27,464 bases of DNA from Welwitschia mirabilis (GCA_051453625.1 JBOZIK010000001.1:62480009-62507472); one strand, 5' to 3'. Shown: positions 1 through 10,321, counted from the stretch's first letter. Numbers and translations are program-made. The notes: generated from the letters alone by a model not told the origin.

Positions 1-33
1 TGTTTTGATTTCTGTTTTTGCTATTTTTCGCTG

Positions 34-557
34 TGTTAGCAAAATTAACATGCAGCTACTAGCGTATCTGGCTTCATGATTGCTCTCAAGCATAGTTGCT
101 TGCATTTAATTGCACATACTTTCTTGCTAGCTTAGGAAACCCCAGTTCTAGCATTCTAAGGTGGATTTATCCCTTCCAAAAGTGCAATTGAGGATCATAA
201 GTCTGCTCTCAGTTGTGCTTATTTCATTTTACATTTTTCAGAGTTCCCTGTTTATCAGTCTTTCTAATATTATCTAGCTACATACAGCTATGACTTGAAG
301 CCACACACTGTGGTCAACATATCTGAATGCGGTGGAGCCATGGCCTGATGGAATCGTGTTTTACTTATGCTACTGTAACTTGTGCTCAACATTTCCTAAA
401 TTTAATATCATCATTTAAGTCATTATCGAACACTTTCATTTCAACATGGATTTCATCATTTTTTAATCCTTGAAATTATTTTTCCTGTGTCTGTTTTTCT
501 GATACTGTAAGTTCTTTTACTGTCTCGTTTGAAAGCTGTTAAACTAATAAAAGCACA
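34..557 (+). repeat. 5' LTR of degenerate Ty1/copia element A (left edge uncertain)
   Basis: The right edge is firm. The sequence ends in GCACA at 557 and is followed at once by TGGTATCAGA, the usual plant iMet-tRNA primer-binding site. The right half (about 400-557) aligns with 10165-10321: both contain TTTAATATCATCATT, then TTCTTTTACT, then an AATAAA-like string just before the end. The left edge at 34 (TGTTAG) is chosen only because the 3' copy also begins TGTTAG. At that length it is about 160 bp longer than the 3' LTR, so it holds an insertion or the edge is wrong. No target-site duplication was found. Confidence 0.6.
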
Positions 558-567
558 TGGTATCAGA
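558..567 (+). promoter_or_regulatory. tRNA-iMet primer-binding site of copia A
   Basis: TGGTATCAGA directly abuts the LTR end. It matches the first ten bases of the canonical plant copia primer-binding site, which pairs with the 3' end of initiator methionine tRNA. It fixes the element's orientation as plus strand. Confidence 0.85.
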
Positions 568-797
568 AGACGAGGGAGACATTCATAATCATTGAAGAAT
601 TTGCCTTAGGCTTTGTTGATAACAATGATGTCAAGTTAACAAGCAGGATATAAATGTAGAGATGAAAGATGTCCTTGAGGAATTGGCAGATGAATGTGAA
701 GACATCAATGCTATTAGTTCAAGGTCTAAAAACAAATTGTAGACCTAATCCAAGGATGAGAGTGAGTTGAGGATGAACCAGATAGCCTGCTCTGCCA

Positions 798-986
798 TTG
801 ACATTTCCCTTGAGCCATTATGTTACAGAATGCCATGCACTTACCAATGAAAACTGTACAATGTGGAAATTACGAATAAGTGGAGTTCTTAAAAGATTTG
901 AACCCATGAAAGCAAGTTTGGATCCCAAAATTATTGAACATAAACTAGAAAAGTTGAGATTGATGCACATGATTTTGTTTTATTTC
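798..986 (+). pseudogene. copia A gag N-terminal remnant
   Basis: A short open frame of about 63 codons holds LTNENCTMWKLRISGVL, which matches the common copia gag opening of the type L-x-(G/D)-E-N-(F/Y)-x-x-W-K-x-x-(M/I)-x-x-x-L. The gag start is expected a few hundred bases after the primer-binding site, as seen here. The frame stops at 986 and the rest of gag cannot be followed, so this is a broken relic. Identification rests on the motif and its position between primer-binding site and protease. Confidence 0.6.
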
Positions 987-2480
987 TGAGAGCACATTTC
1001 ACCATTTTTGGATTTTGAAGCCATTTTGGACTAGATTTCACCATTTTTGGATACTGTTTTGGGGGTTTGTTTCAGCAAATAAAAAGTGGCTTCAAGTCAA
1101 TTTGAAATATGTTTGAAAGAGTACATATGTTACATTGAAGTAATTGTAATCGAAAAGTGGCAACAAAACATGTTAAAGGAGTTATTTGTTAATCATTTTT
1201 GCTTTTGGAATGTGCTTTCCAAGTTGCAATAAAGAATGGACACATAACCTTCGCTTGAAGAAGTAAAATGCACAAATAAACTCTTTAGATTGGCAATTCT
1301 TGTGTGTCATTCACACAAAATCAATAAGCAATAACAAAGAGACATAAGAACATTTTGAAATGGAAACAGTAAAGTGTACTAAAGTGTGGAGCCTATGAAG
1401 GTAATATATAACGACACTAACATATTGTTACAATTTAATTTCCAAAGTGGCAAACTGTCATATAACATGTCAAATGTTAACACTACAATCTTTGCTTACC
1501 AACGGCTAACAAAAAGCAGAAAGAGAACCAATGTCACTAAGTGACCTCCTACAAGTACTATTCTAAGTAGCATCAGATACACTGCCACTAGGACAAGAGT
1601 GCAGCGTTTGATGCTTATATCGACAAGAAACATGATTTTTATTGGAGCCACATGGACAACATTAAAGTCGTCATCATCATAAAAATTCAACAGGGTTTTT
1701 TTACTTTTCCTACTTGAAGCAACTAACCCTAATAAAAAGCCAATATCAAGAAGTGCTAATGAGAAGTTAAAAACATTGAACAGAAAGAAGAAATAAAAAG
1801 ATTTTGTACATTTTCTACTACATTTGTGTAGAAGGAAATCAAAGTTCAAAAGGTTTTTACTTTTCATGCTTAGATTTTGCCGAATTAAAAACCCTGTTTG
1901 AAAATTCAATTTGTAAACAAACTTGGTTTCGAAATGAAATGAGATGACAGACCTTTGCTACTAAAATGACTGAAACATGAATGACTGATGAAAAAGAAAT
2001 CTCAACTCGCCCTTGAAAATGATGTTCATTGTGAAGGAAGTGCAAGAGAACAGGAGAATGACCCAAAAGAATGACAAAATGAGGAGAAAAACCTTTCTGC
2101 TGCGGTTTCTATGCATGCTATTTCTGTTTTGATGCAAACACAAAATCTTGAGGTTATTCCATTGTTTCACACAATTGCATCATTGTTGAATTTTGCAGAA
2201 TCATGCCAAATTGTGATGCTATGTTGTGTGGTGCAACAGGTCATTGCGATGCTAAGAAATTGTGCATAGTTTTGCCTCTTGTGGCAAAATTGCATTGAAT
2301 CGCAAATGATTGAGATAAAGCAATTTTGTGTGTTGTGATGAAATTGTGTTGAAATGCATACTAGTGAGATAAACATTAAGTGATGAGCTATTGCAAATGA
2401 TTGATGGACCTAAATCTGCAATTTCAATTTTGGAGTTTTTGAAGAGAAACTTCATAGCTAAGAAGGAAATCAAGAAGATG
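987..2480. other. unresolved AT-rich block inside copia A
   Basis: Roughly 1.5 kb separates the gag start from the gag zinc knuckle, more than copia gag needs, so extra DNA has probably been inserted. ATTTCACCATTTTTGGAT occurs twice about 42 bp apart near 993-1055. A minus-strand open frame at 1496-1909 (137 codons) is very hydrophobic and has a run of four Asp from a GAT repeat, but matches no family I know. I found no terminal repeats that would delimit an insertion. Confidence 0.35.
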
Positions 2481-2742
2481 TCTTTGTATGTGGAACTCTG
2501 TAGTCTAAAATTTGTTCAAGCATGGCATGCTTTAAGCCTTGCCACTAAAATATGATGCCTTCAAGTAAGCTTTGTTAAACTCTTCTCAATCTCATACATT
2601 CCCAACCCTGATTGCCAAACTACTACAAAAATAAACATGACTTTAGACGAAGGAACAAGAAGCTATTGGTCTTGGGTTAAGCACACCCACTAGTTGTGGT
2701 GACAATATGAACTCTAAAAGGAATCACTAGCAAAAATGATGG

Positions 2743-2787
2743 TGTAATATCTATAAGAAGAAAGGAACCTATAGAACCAAGAGGTGT
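2743..2787 (+). pseudogene. copia A gag zinc-knuckle remnant
   Basis: The translation is CNIYKKKGTYRTKRC, followed by W. This is a decayed CX2CX4HX4C nucleocapsid knuckle. The first and last Cys and the Gly are kept; the second Cys and the His have both become Tyr. It sits about 130 bp before the protease motif, the normal order in copia polyproteins. Confidence 0.6.
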
Positions 2788-2907
2788 TGGAATAATTTTG
2801 AAAATCTGAAAACAAATTAAGACCAAGTCAAGTTATCGGGAATTATAGTAGAGATTAGTCTAGAGATTATGGAAGAGATATTTGCTATCTTAGTATGTAA
2901 GACTAGA

Positions 2908-3070
2908 GGCATGTGGTACATAGACTCTAGAGCATCATGTCGCTTGACAAGAAGTAAGGAATTGTTGTAGAATACCATAGAAGATTTTTAGCGGTAATTA
3001 ACAATGGATGACAAAAGTGCTCTAGCTAGAAACTTGCTTGGTTATGTAGATCTAACCCTTAATACTAAAG
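2908..3070 (+). pseudogene. copia A aspartic protease remnant
   Basis: The frame reads WYIDSRASCRLTRSKELL, equivalent to the copia protease start W-x-x-D-S-G-A-S-x-H-M-T. The catalytic triplet D-S-G has become D-S-R at 2923-2931, and the His-Met pair after it is lost, so the enzyme is dead. In-frame stops follow. Further on, ARNLLGYVDLTLN resembles the second protease strand (G-x-G-x-V-x-L). Confidence 0.7.
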
Positions 3071-3129
3071 AGAGGGCATCATTTGCCTGGCATGAAGATG
3101 AATCTCATTTCATTGACAATCTTGCTATA

Positions 3130-3335
3130 GGATGGCTGTGATGTAATGTTTAGTCCCAAGAAAACATGAGTTGTATAATCAAGAGGAAAAGATGCAATTG
3201 GAGACACCTTTAGAACTACATAAATTAATAAAGGAGTTCTCAAATTTGATAAGTATTTAGAAAGCCTTGTATGCAAAGTATGTCAAAAAGCAAAAGCTCA
3301 TAAAAACCCCACTTCAAGTGCCCCAAGGCTAGCCT
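3130..3335 (+). pseudogene. copia A gag-pre-integrase remnant
   Basis: The frame reads CDVMFSPKK, then GDTFRTT, then VCKVCQKAKAHKNP. These match the copia segment between protease and integrase, where a short C-x-x-C-x-x-(G/A)-K-x-x-(K/R) string precedes the integrase core. In-frame stops are present. The integrase core is missing: the coding match ends near 3335, just ahead of the GAGTC-rich element. Confidence 0.6.
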
Positions 3336-3390
3336 AAGTTTCATCTATTAAAGGACAGTAATACATCCTCACTTCTATAGATGATTGTGG

Positions 3391-3692
3391 TCATTGTTGC
3401 AAGACTCTCCGAGTCTCGGCGAGAACTCTCCAAGTCCTGAGTTTTTTTGAACTCGCGAGTCGAGTGGGTAGAAACTCGCTGAGTCCAAGTCAGCTCCCAA
3501 AAATTGCAAGTCTCAATGAGTCTTTGCGAGATTTGGCAAGTTTTGGTGAGTTTTGGCGCATTTGTACATGAAACTCACTGGTGACTCTTTTTGACTCCCG
3601 AGTCTGTGCCGAGTCAGCTCCCGAGTCAAGCCGAGTCACGAGTCTTTTCCACTAGCCGAGTCGGGTGGCGAGTCCGAGTCTTGCAACAATGA
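3391..3692. mobile_element. GAGTC-rich MITE-like element with 17-bp terminal inverted repeats
   Basis: The element starts TCATTGTTGCAAGACTC (3391-3407) and ends with its exact reverse complement (3676-3692). It is 302 bp long and has no ORF. Inside are 12 GAGTC and 3 GACTC pentamers; ten of the GAGTC copies are preceded by C, making it locally CpG-rich in an AT-rich region. It interrupts the copia A polyprotein just after SIDDC, which fits the start of the integrase core. Size, inverted termini and lack of coding suggest a nonautonomous DNA transposon. No clear target-site duplication was found, so the superfamily is not assigned. Confidence 0.65.
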
Positions 3693-3756
3693 TGTTGATG
3701 TAATGCTGACAACCGAAGGAGGTAATTTGAATACTTCTTGAGGTTTTGTTCAGGTC

Positions 3757-4400
3757 TTTGGATAATGGATGTAGGGGCATATTTTCGGGTTCTTTCCAAT
3801 CAAAAGATGTTTAAATCCCACTATAGACCAATTTTTGATAGCCATGTTCGTCTGGGAGATGATCATAGATGTGGAATCAGAGGCATAGGTACGATGGTGC
3901 TCATAGTCCTTTTAGCAAAGAATCTCATCTTTGGTGGACAATGGGGTGGCGGCTACACATTGAATTTCAGTAAGGACTCTTGGAAAATCAACAAGGGAGC
4001 CAATGTGGTTGTTTTAGGTTTTATGAAAGATTCTCTATACAATATTGGTGTTGGTTTTTTAATAGAAGATGTATGTACAATAAAGGTGGAGATTTTTTTT
4101 TTCTTTTGTGCCAACAACTGCGCTTGCATATGCCTCCTTACTATGTGTGCTGCATGGTACTGGAATTTTCTGGGAAAGCCATAGTTAGTCTTGATACTAA
4201 AAGATAGCTTCAAACCATGAATAAGGAAATTGAAACATTGATGTAGAAGTAGATTTGGAATATGGTCCCTTTACTTCAGAGGAACTACGCCTTGCATAAT
4301 AGGTGGATGTATGAAGTAGAGGAGGAGGTGAATAGAGGGAGATACTAAGAAGCCTGTATGGTTGTCAAAGGATTTCCTCATACCTCAATGATTGTGAGCT
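3757..4400 (+). pseudogene. copia B fragment: protease, pre-integrase and RT start
   Basis: This is a second copia polyprotein fragment, distinct from element A. A protease start WIMDVGAY at 3759-3782 has D-V-G in place of D-S-G. VRLGDDHRCGIRGIG follows, a close match to the next conserved protease block. The segment at 3960-4062 (NFSKDSWKINKGA) resembles the pre-integrase region. From about 4218 the frame gives MNKEIETL, WNMVPL and VVKGFPH, the opening of copia reverse transcriptase, with in-frame stops. The integrase is absent, so the copy is internally deleted. It runs into an assembly gap. Confidence 0.7.
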
Positions 4401-4409
4401 TGTATGCCA

Positions 4410-4727
4410 NNNNNNNNNNNNNNNNNNNNNNNNNNNNNNNNNNNNNNNNNNNNNNNNNNNNNNNNNNNNNNNNNNNNNNNNNNNNNNNNNNNNNNNNNNN
4501 NNNNNNNNNNNNNNNNNNNNNNNNNNNNNNNNNNNNNNNNNNNNNNNNNNNNNNNNNNNNNNNNNNNNNNNNNNNNNNNNNNNNNNNNNNNNNNNNNNNN
4601 NNNNNNNNNNNNNNNNNNNNNNNNNNNNNNNNNNNNNNNNNNNNNNNNNNNNNNNNNNNNNNNNNNNNNNNNNNNNNNNNNNNNNNNNNNNNNNNNNNNN
4701 NNNNNNNNNNNNNNNNNNNNNNNNNNN
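4410..4727. other. assembly gap (318 N)
   Basis: This is a run of 318 undetermined bases within the copia B fragment. Open frames reported across it are meaningless. Confidence 1.
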
Positions 4728-5640
4728 AAATTTCTTGAAACAAAAACTTTAGGCCATCATGTCTTTTACGCACCAATGCAGAATCGAATGCTAACTAGAC
4801 TAAGAGGTTACAAATTGAAAGAGGAGAAGAATATGTGTTAGAAGAGTTCAAAGCAACACTCACAAAAATGCAACACGCGATATTAAGTTATGCTTGCATA
4901 TACATTGGAACTAAATTGGGTAACTAAATGAAAGAATAAAACCACCATGGGCTTGGTACAATCCACATCGAGTTGAAGTACCAAAGTTTTTACGAGTAAA
5001 AGCAGTTATGATTGTAGTTTAGTTACGAACTTGCCTCCGCATCAAAGGCCTTAATATGAATGTTGAGTTCAGTTTGTTATTTGATAGATGGAACTAAATA
5101 GAGTAGCATCGACCCTTTGGATATAGATGCTATGTTCATGTTCTATAACAAGAATGGAAAAAGTTGGAATCAAAAGAATGGGTTTAACAACACCTATTGA
5201 TCCTGGATTGAAGGTTAGAATAAAGGTGTTACATGAAAATACAAACTTTGACCGAGAAAACACCACCTACTGAGCATGGATTGAAGGTTAGAATAAAGGT
5301 GTTATATGAAAATACAAACTTTGACAAAACTCATTAAGAAAACTTAGTTGAGAAATCCCTCAAAGAAAGTTCGGAAAAGCTAAGGGGAGACATAGGTCTT
5401 ATAGAAACAAAGCAAGAACCAACTTATATTCAATCCGTGAGAATAGAACCAAAAATCACAGTGGTTCAAGAAAATGATGTTGCTATGGAATTCGAATTTA
5501 TCCATGCCACAAGAAAACCTAAGTAGTACATCTCGCCTGTGAATAAGGTGAAAAGAGGGAGATTCTAGATAAGCAACTAGAAGGTAGAAGGACTACGCAT
5601 GAAACTACTTATGAAGTCAAAAGTTGTCGAGGAATGTACT
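4728..5640. other. poorly resolved retroelement-derived stretch with a 73-bp tandem duplication
   Basis: This lies between the gap and the copia A RT remnant. No domain can be named. Positions 5188-5260 and 5261-5333 are two copies of a 73-bp unit that differ at several bases; both contain TGGATTGAAGGTTAGAATAA and then ACAAACTTTGAC. The stretch probably holds the eroded integrase-to-RT linker of copia A, by position only. Confidence 0.45.
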
Positions 5641-5664
5641 TGTGTGGAAGAACCCTTAGTAGAT

Positions 5665-6197
5665 CTTAAGTGGAAGCAAATAATGGATGAAAAATAAAAA
5701 ATGCTAATTAAGAATGGTACATGGAAGTTGGTTGAGGGAGATGAAAAACCCCTAGGAACATTGTGGGTGTTCCAAGATAAAACCATTAACAAATGCAAGA
5801 TAAGGCTTTTAGTTGAAGGTTACACACAAGTTTAAGGTATTAACTATGAAGGGACCTTTAACATAAGAACCATTTGGATCTTGTGGAGTCTTGCTGTGTG
5901 AAGAAATATTTGGGATATGTAATAGGTAGATCTTAAACCAACATTCCTCAATGGAATCACAAATGAAGAAATCTCTACTATGCAAACAAAAGACTTTGCT
6001 GTTATGGCAAAGAAAAGAAATCTGAATCTGTGTACTAAACTAGATGGGAATAGTCATCGAGTAATAATATCATTATTCTATGAAGATAATATTATCATCA
6101 TAGGAGGAGTAAAGGAGAAGATCAAGAAAATCAAAATGCCATTGGTTAAAAGTTTGAAATGTTAGATCTAGGCTTGCAAAACCATCTCTTAGGTATG
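5665..6197 (+). pseudogene. copia A reverse transcriptase remnant (N-terminal and palm)
   Basis: The reading gives IKNGTWKLVEGDEKPLGTLW, then a degenerate R-L-L-V-E-G-Y-T-Q, GINYEGTF, LKPTFLNG, and a decayed catalytic motif FYEDN at 6076-6090 where active copia RT has YVDD. A frame change then gives FEMLDLGLQNHLLGM up to 6197, matching the copia string F-x-M-x-D-L-G-x-x-x-x-(F/L)-L-G-(I/M). Several in-frame stops and frameshifts make it inactive. The reading breaks exactly at 6197 and resumes near 9088, which marks a nested insertion. Confidence 0.85.
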
Positions 6198-7834
6198 TAA
6201 GAAATCTCTCCCTGCCTCTAGAAACCTCTGCCTGTGCCAGAAACCTTCACCTTCTCTCACATTTTATTTAGATGATAGGTCTTTGTTCTACAAGTTTAGC
6301 ATCAACTCTAGCTTTTCAGCACCAATACTTTGCCTTTAGTTAGGGTCTCTAGTTTTCTAACTCCACTGGGAGACATCTTCAACTAGCATTGTCCACCTGG
6401 GATCCCTCACTAGTCTCACTCCATCCTTCTTTGGGTGTTGAATCCTAGCTCCAGGTGCCTTCTTGTAGCTTTAGTTAGCTAGCTTCCACTTTCAAACAAC
6501 TCATAGGAAGGAGACTCAGTTCTTCAGCATGGATTCTAGCCTCCTCCTTAGTATTGGGTATTGGATTAGCTCAGTACTTTAGCCTAGTTAGAGGTACCTT
6601 TCCCCATTACATTTTGGAGGTCCCTTTCCTCCTTCCTTCCTCATTTCTATCTCCACAACCTAATCGTTTTTTCTTCTTCAGTTTCTTCCTTTTCTCCCTC
6701 ATTTCTTTCCTCCCTTCCTTTCCCCTTTCTCCTCTTCTTTCCTTCCCTCTCTTCTCCATCACCATCATCTCTCTTATGCCTTGGTTATGGAATCCAACCC
6801 TTCCACGATTTGGGCGTGGGATTCCTAGGCCTTTCCTTTAGCCTTTTGCCTCACTCAATGTTCGCTTCTCCTTCCTTCGCAGAATTTAGCCTCCTCCACA
6901 CACTAGCATAGCTACCTTTTTAGTCAAGCTCCTCCTTTGATTGCTTCATCCTTAGAGACATAGTTCTTTAGACAAGAATCCCTATTCCAACCCGTCCCTC
7001 AAGTTCTTTCACGGAGGGCATGATCATTTGATTCATATAATTACTTTAGCTTTAGAAGAGTCCTAACGTTGCATCAAATCGTTAGGACGCATCAGAGTCA
7101 AGTAAGCATGGTCACGACATTCCACCACGGGGTGAGTACTAGCCTAATGACCAGTTAAGTGATTACCATTCTAGTGGAGTGATCCTCTTTGGCACCATTA
7201 GGGACTAACTGGCTATTCTATCATCACTTGTTCAGTCTTCTGAGTGCTGCTTCGACGTTGGATCCTAACTAGCTCGAGGACAAGGACAAACACGCAAAAA
7301 CTATATGGGACCCACCATCATATCTTCCCTTTCGTTTTCTTCCTTGTCATTCTCTCTTCTCTACCTTTCATCAAAGAGGTAGTCTTTCCCTTTCTCTCGT
7401 GCTTTTAGGTTTCTGCATCTAGAAGACCCTCTCTTCATTCTCTCTTTACTTGCCTGTCACCCTGCAGCATTGTGAAAGTTATCTATTGGATTGGAGGAGA
7501 CATCTCTTCTAGGCTTCAAGTGAGTTGGTGATTCCACCTCCTCTGCAAGGAAGACTCCTAAAGCAATGGAAGAAGCCTCTACTGATTGGATGAGATATCT
7601 GCACATCTCTTTGTTAATAGTAGTGATTTTGCTTCATGTGTGTAGTAGAATATTTTAGTTAACTATTGTTGCATTGAATTCATCCTCCCCTCATCTTGAC
7701 TAGGAGAGACCTATTTGTACCCTCTCCTTTTCATTAATCGGAGAGTAGTGACATTGTTTCAGAGAGATATTAATGAAATAGTTCTATTTCCTGTTTTAGA
7801 GAGTAAGGAGGACCTTTTCTAGGCAATCTCCTTC

Positions 7835-7836
<2 letters not shown>

Positions 7837-7912
<76 letters not shown>
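7837..7912. repeat. compound microsatellite (GT)n(GA)n, left of gap
   Basis: About 25 GT repeats run directly into about 13 GA repeats, ending at the first N. Long SL or HT peptide frames read from it are artefacts. Confidence 0.97.
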
Positions 7913-8612
7913 NNNNNNNNNNNNNNNNNNNNNNNNNNNNNNNNNNNNNNNNNNNNNNNNNNNNNNNNNNNNNNNNNNNNNNNNNNNNNNNNNNNNNNNN
8001 NNNNNNNNNNNNNNNNNNNNNNNNNNNNNNNNNNNNNNNNNNNNNNNNNNNNNNNNNNNNNNNNNNNNNNNNNNNNNNNNNNNNNNNNNNNNNNNNNNNN
8101 NNNNNNNNNNNNNNNNNNNNNNNNNNNNNNNNNNNNNNNNNNNNNNNNNNNNNNNNNNNNNNNNNNNNNNNNNNNNNNNNNNNNNNNNNNNNNNNNNNNN
8201 NNNNNNNNNNNNNNNNNNNNNNNNNNNNNNNNNNNNNNNNNNNNNNNNNNNNNNNNNNNNNNNNNNNNNNNNNNNNNNNNNNNNNNNNNNNNNNNNNNNN
8301 NNNNNNNNNNNNNNNNNNNNNNNNNNNNNNNNNNNNNNNNNNNNNNNNNNNNNNNNNNNNNNNNNNNNNNNNNNNNNNNNNNNNNNNNNNNNNNNNNNNN
8401 NNNNNNNNNNNNNNNNNNNNNNNNNNNNNNNNNNNNNNNNNNNNNNNNNNNNNNNNNNNNNNNNNNNNNNNNNNNNNNNNNNNNNNNNNNNNNNNNNNNN
8501 NNNNNNNNNNNNNNNNNNNNNNNNNNNNNNNNNNNNNNNNNNNNNNNNNNNNNNNNNNNNNNNNNNNNNNNNNNNNNNNNNNNNNNNNNNNNNNNNNNNN
8601 NNNNNNNNNNNN
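7913..8612. other. assembly gap (700 N)
   Basis: This is a run of 700 undetermined bases flanked on both sides by the same kind of compound microsatellite in the same order. Confidence 1.
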
Positions 8613-8665
<53 letters not shown>

Positions 8666-8689
8666 GAGAGAGAGAGAGAGAGAGAGAGA
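8613..8689. repeat. compound microsatellite (TG)n(AG)n, right of gap
   Basis: About 24 TG repeats, a single CG interruption near 8661, then about 12 AG repeats leading into ACTTCACGCTC. The order and composition match the array left of the gap. Confidence 0.97.
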
Positions 8690-9088
8690 CTTCACGCTCA
8701 GTGGAGGAAGAACACCTTTCTGATGCATCGTTCCTCATCCTTTTCTGGAGATCTTTGCTAGCCTTGTCACAACCTTGGGAGGAGATCCGATTGGAACCTC
8801 TAATCCAACAACCTAAGATCTGTTCCATACCCTTCACTTAGCACCTTGGAACAACCTGAAGGACATCTCCTTCCTCAGGAGGTCCTCCACCCTTTTCTTA
8901 TCCCTAATCCCTCTTTTTCCTTTCCTTTGATTTTGTTTACATTGTGAGGAATTCTCACTAGGCGTAGTCCATGCTCTGACCCTGTTCTCAATTACTCTGT
9001 ACCGTGAGAGAGACCACTTTGGGTACCTAATTTCCAGCTGCTAGACCTCACCTTGGAAAGCAGACATTGTTGCCTTTTTGAGCCTATG

Positions 9089-9895
9089 GAAAGGAATTTA
9101 CATCAACAGTTTCCAAATTGATGAAACAAAAGATGCCCTTGTATGCTGGAAAACTAATGAAATGCTATAAACGTTAGATGATGTGGAAACAGGGGTATCC
9201 TCATGGAACTTGGAACTATGTTCAAAACATACGAAGCACAGCCCTATGATATTGAAAAATAACAACCTAATGCAAATTAATCCGTCTTACCAATATTGTC
9301 CAAATCTTAGCTTTGCAATTAATAATCTAGCCTGAGGCATGCATAGACCTTTGGAAGCTCACTAGAACTGGACAATCAACATATTAAAGTATTTTGCCAG
9401 AATTAAAAAATACCGCTTATGCTTCCAAGGAAGAAGAACACTTTGATTGCTTACACAGATGCAAATTGGGTAGGATATAAAGAATCTACTTCAATAATAA
9501 GTTTCCTAGTGAAGTTGACTGGTTGCACTAATTCATCGATTAGTTAGAAGCTGAAGACTACAACTCTATGTCTTACAGAAGCAGGATATGTAGCAGCCCT
9601 ACTTTAAATCTAACTGGAATGGTGAATAAAAGTTTTAGAAGATTTGGGTGAAAAAATGGAGCTACCACTCTTCCTTATGTGTTATAATTAGTGATGTTAA
9701 ATTAATCAAGAAGTCTATGTTCCATAAAAAACTAAACACATGAATGTGATGTATCACTACCTTAGACAATTATATTATGAAGGATTCCTCGAACCATATT
9801 ACATCAGTTTCAAAGAACAACCTGCAGACGAATTAATGGAGGCATTTCCCAAAGTGAACTTGCTTAAATTTGTAATACACTACAACTTGTACTTA
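9089..9895 (+). pseudogene. copia A RT C-terminus and RNase H remnant
   Basis: The polyprotein resumes with WKGIYIN and then FAINNLA and INILKYFARI, the C-terminal RT segment. The RNase H domain follows: LIAYTDANWVGYKESTS carries the first catalytic Asp (GAT 9458-9460), LTEAGYVAAL carries the Glu motif (normally T-E-A-E-Y-x-A), and KHMNVMYHYLRQL plus KEQPADELM match the domain's end (K-H-I-D-x-R-Y-H-F-I-R; E-x-Q-x-A-D-x-x-T-K). Several stops interrupt the frame. The order, spacing to the polypurine tract and orientation agree with element A. Confidence 0.9.
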
Positions 9896-9947
9896 CACAC
9901 CTAACTCTTCATGGGATCATTGAATTTGAGAAAACAAAGTTGATGGA

Positions 9948-9958
9948 TTGAGAGAGGG
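9948..9958 (+). promoter_or_regulatory. polypurine tract of copia A
   Basis: A purine-rich run ending GAGAGAGGG directly precedes TGTTAG, the start of the 3' LTR. This is the expected plus-strand priming site. Confidence 0.75.
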
Positions 9959-10321
9959 TGTTAGGTGAAACTAGCACAAGGTGTAAGAGGCAGAACCTAA
10001 AGCAGTTCCATCTTTGGACCTAGAACTGGTTCTCAAACTAACCCATTAAACTCAGGAACTTAGTTTTTTTGGGTTATATTTAAGTTATATCCATAATTAA
10101 TTTCTAAAATTCTAACCTTTTATTCATAACTTTTCATATTGAATATAAATGGTTGACATTTTCAGATTTAATATCATCATTGAATTTATCCTTAAATATT
10201 TTCATTTGAACATTTATATCATCAATTTTCATCCGATAGGTTGTTGCCCTACTTCTGTTTTTGTACTCCTTCAAATTCTTTTACTACTGTATGTGGAATC
10301 TTTTAAATCAATAAAGCTATA
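9959..10321 (+). repeat. 3' LTR of copia A
   Basis: It starts TGTTAGGTGAAAC after the polypurine tract. The right part aligns to the 5' LTR: TTTAATATCATCATT, a similar ATCATC/TTTTCAT stretch, TTCTTTTACT, and AATAAAGC near the end. The right edge at 10321 is set by alignment with the 5' copy. The LTRs are heavily diverged, which means an old insertion. An open frame at 10149-10385 lies in this LTR and is not a gene. Confidence 0.75.

Larger units (their letters stand above)
6193..9088. mobile_element. 2.9-kb pyrimidine-rich insertion in copia A RT (unclassified)
   Basis: The RT reading stops at 6197 (LLGM) and continues near 9088 (WKGIYIN). The intervening DNA differs strongly from its host: it is rich in CT runs, especially 6600-6760, and visibly higher in GC. 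GTATG at 6193-6197 and CTATG at 9084-9088 are a candidate 5-bp target duplication with one mismatch. The insertion does not start TG or end CA, and I found no terminal repeats or transposase domains. A plus-strand frame at 6554-6841 is low-complexity Phe/Leu/Pro from CT-rich sequence and is not a credible gene. It contains a compound microsatellite and a 700-base gap. Confidence 0.55.

Noticed and set aside
1496-1909. 137-codon hydrophobic minus-strand ORF
   Set aside because: It lies within copia A between gag remnants, has biased AT-rich codons and no recognisable domain. Hydrophobic frames of this size arise by chance in such sequence.
4358-4841. Open frames spanning the 318-base gap
   Set aside because: Most codons are undetermined. 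The left end belongs to the copia B RT remnant.
6559-6580. A-box-like TTAGCTCAGT suggesting a tRNA gene
   Set aside because: No B box (GGTTCGA-type) follows at tRNA distance and no cloverleaf can be drawn.
6554-6841. 95-codon Phe/Leu/Pro-rich plus-strand ORF
   Set aside because: It is a product of CT-rich low-complexity DNA; no domain or splice context supports it.
7796-8837. Long open frames on both strands crossing the gap (runs of HT, SL, CV, RE)
   Set aside because: They are translations of the dinucleotide repeats and of N bases, not genes.
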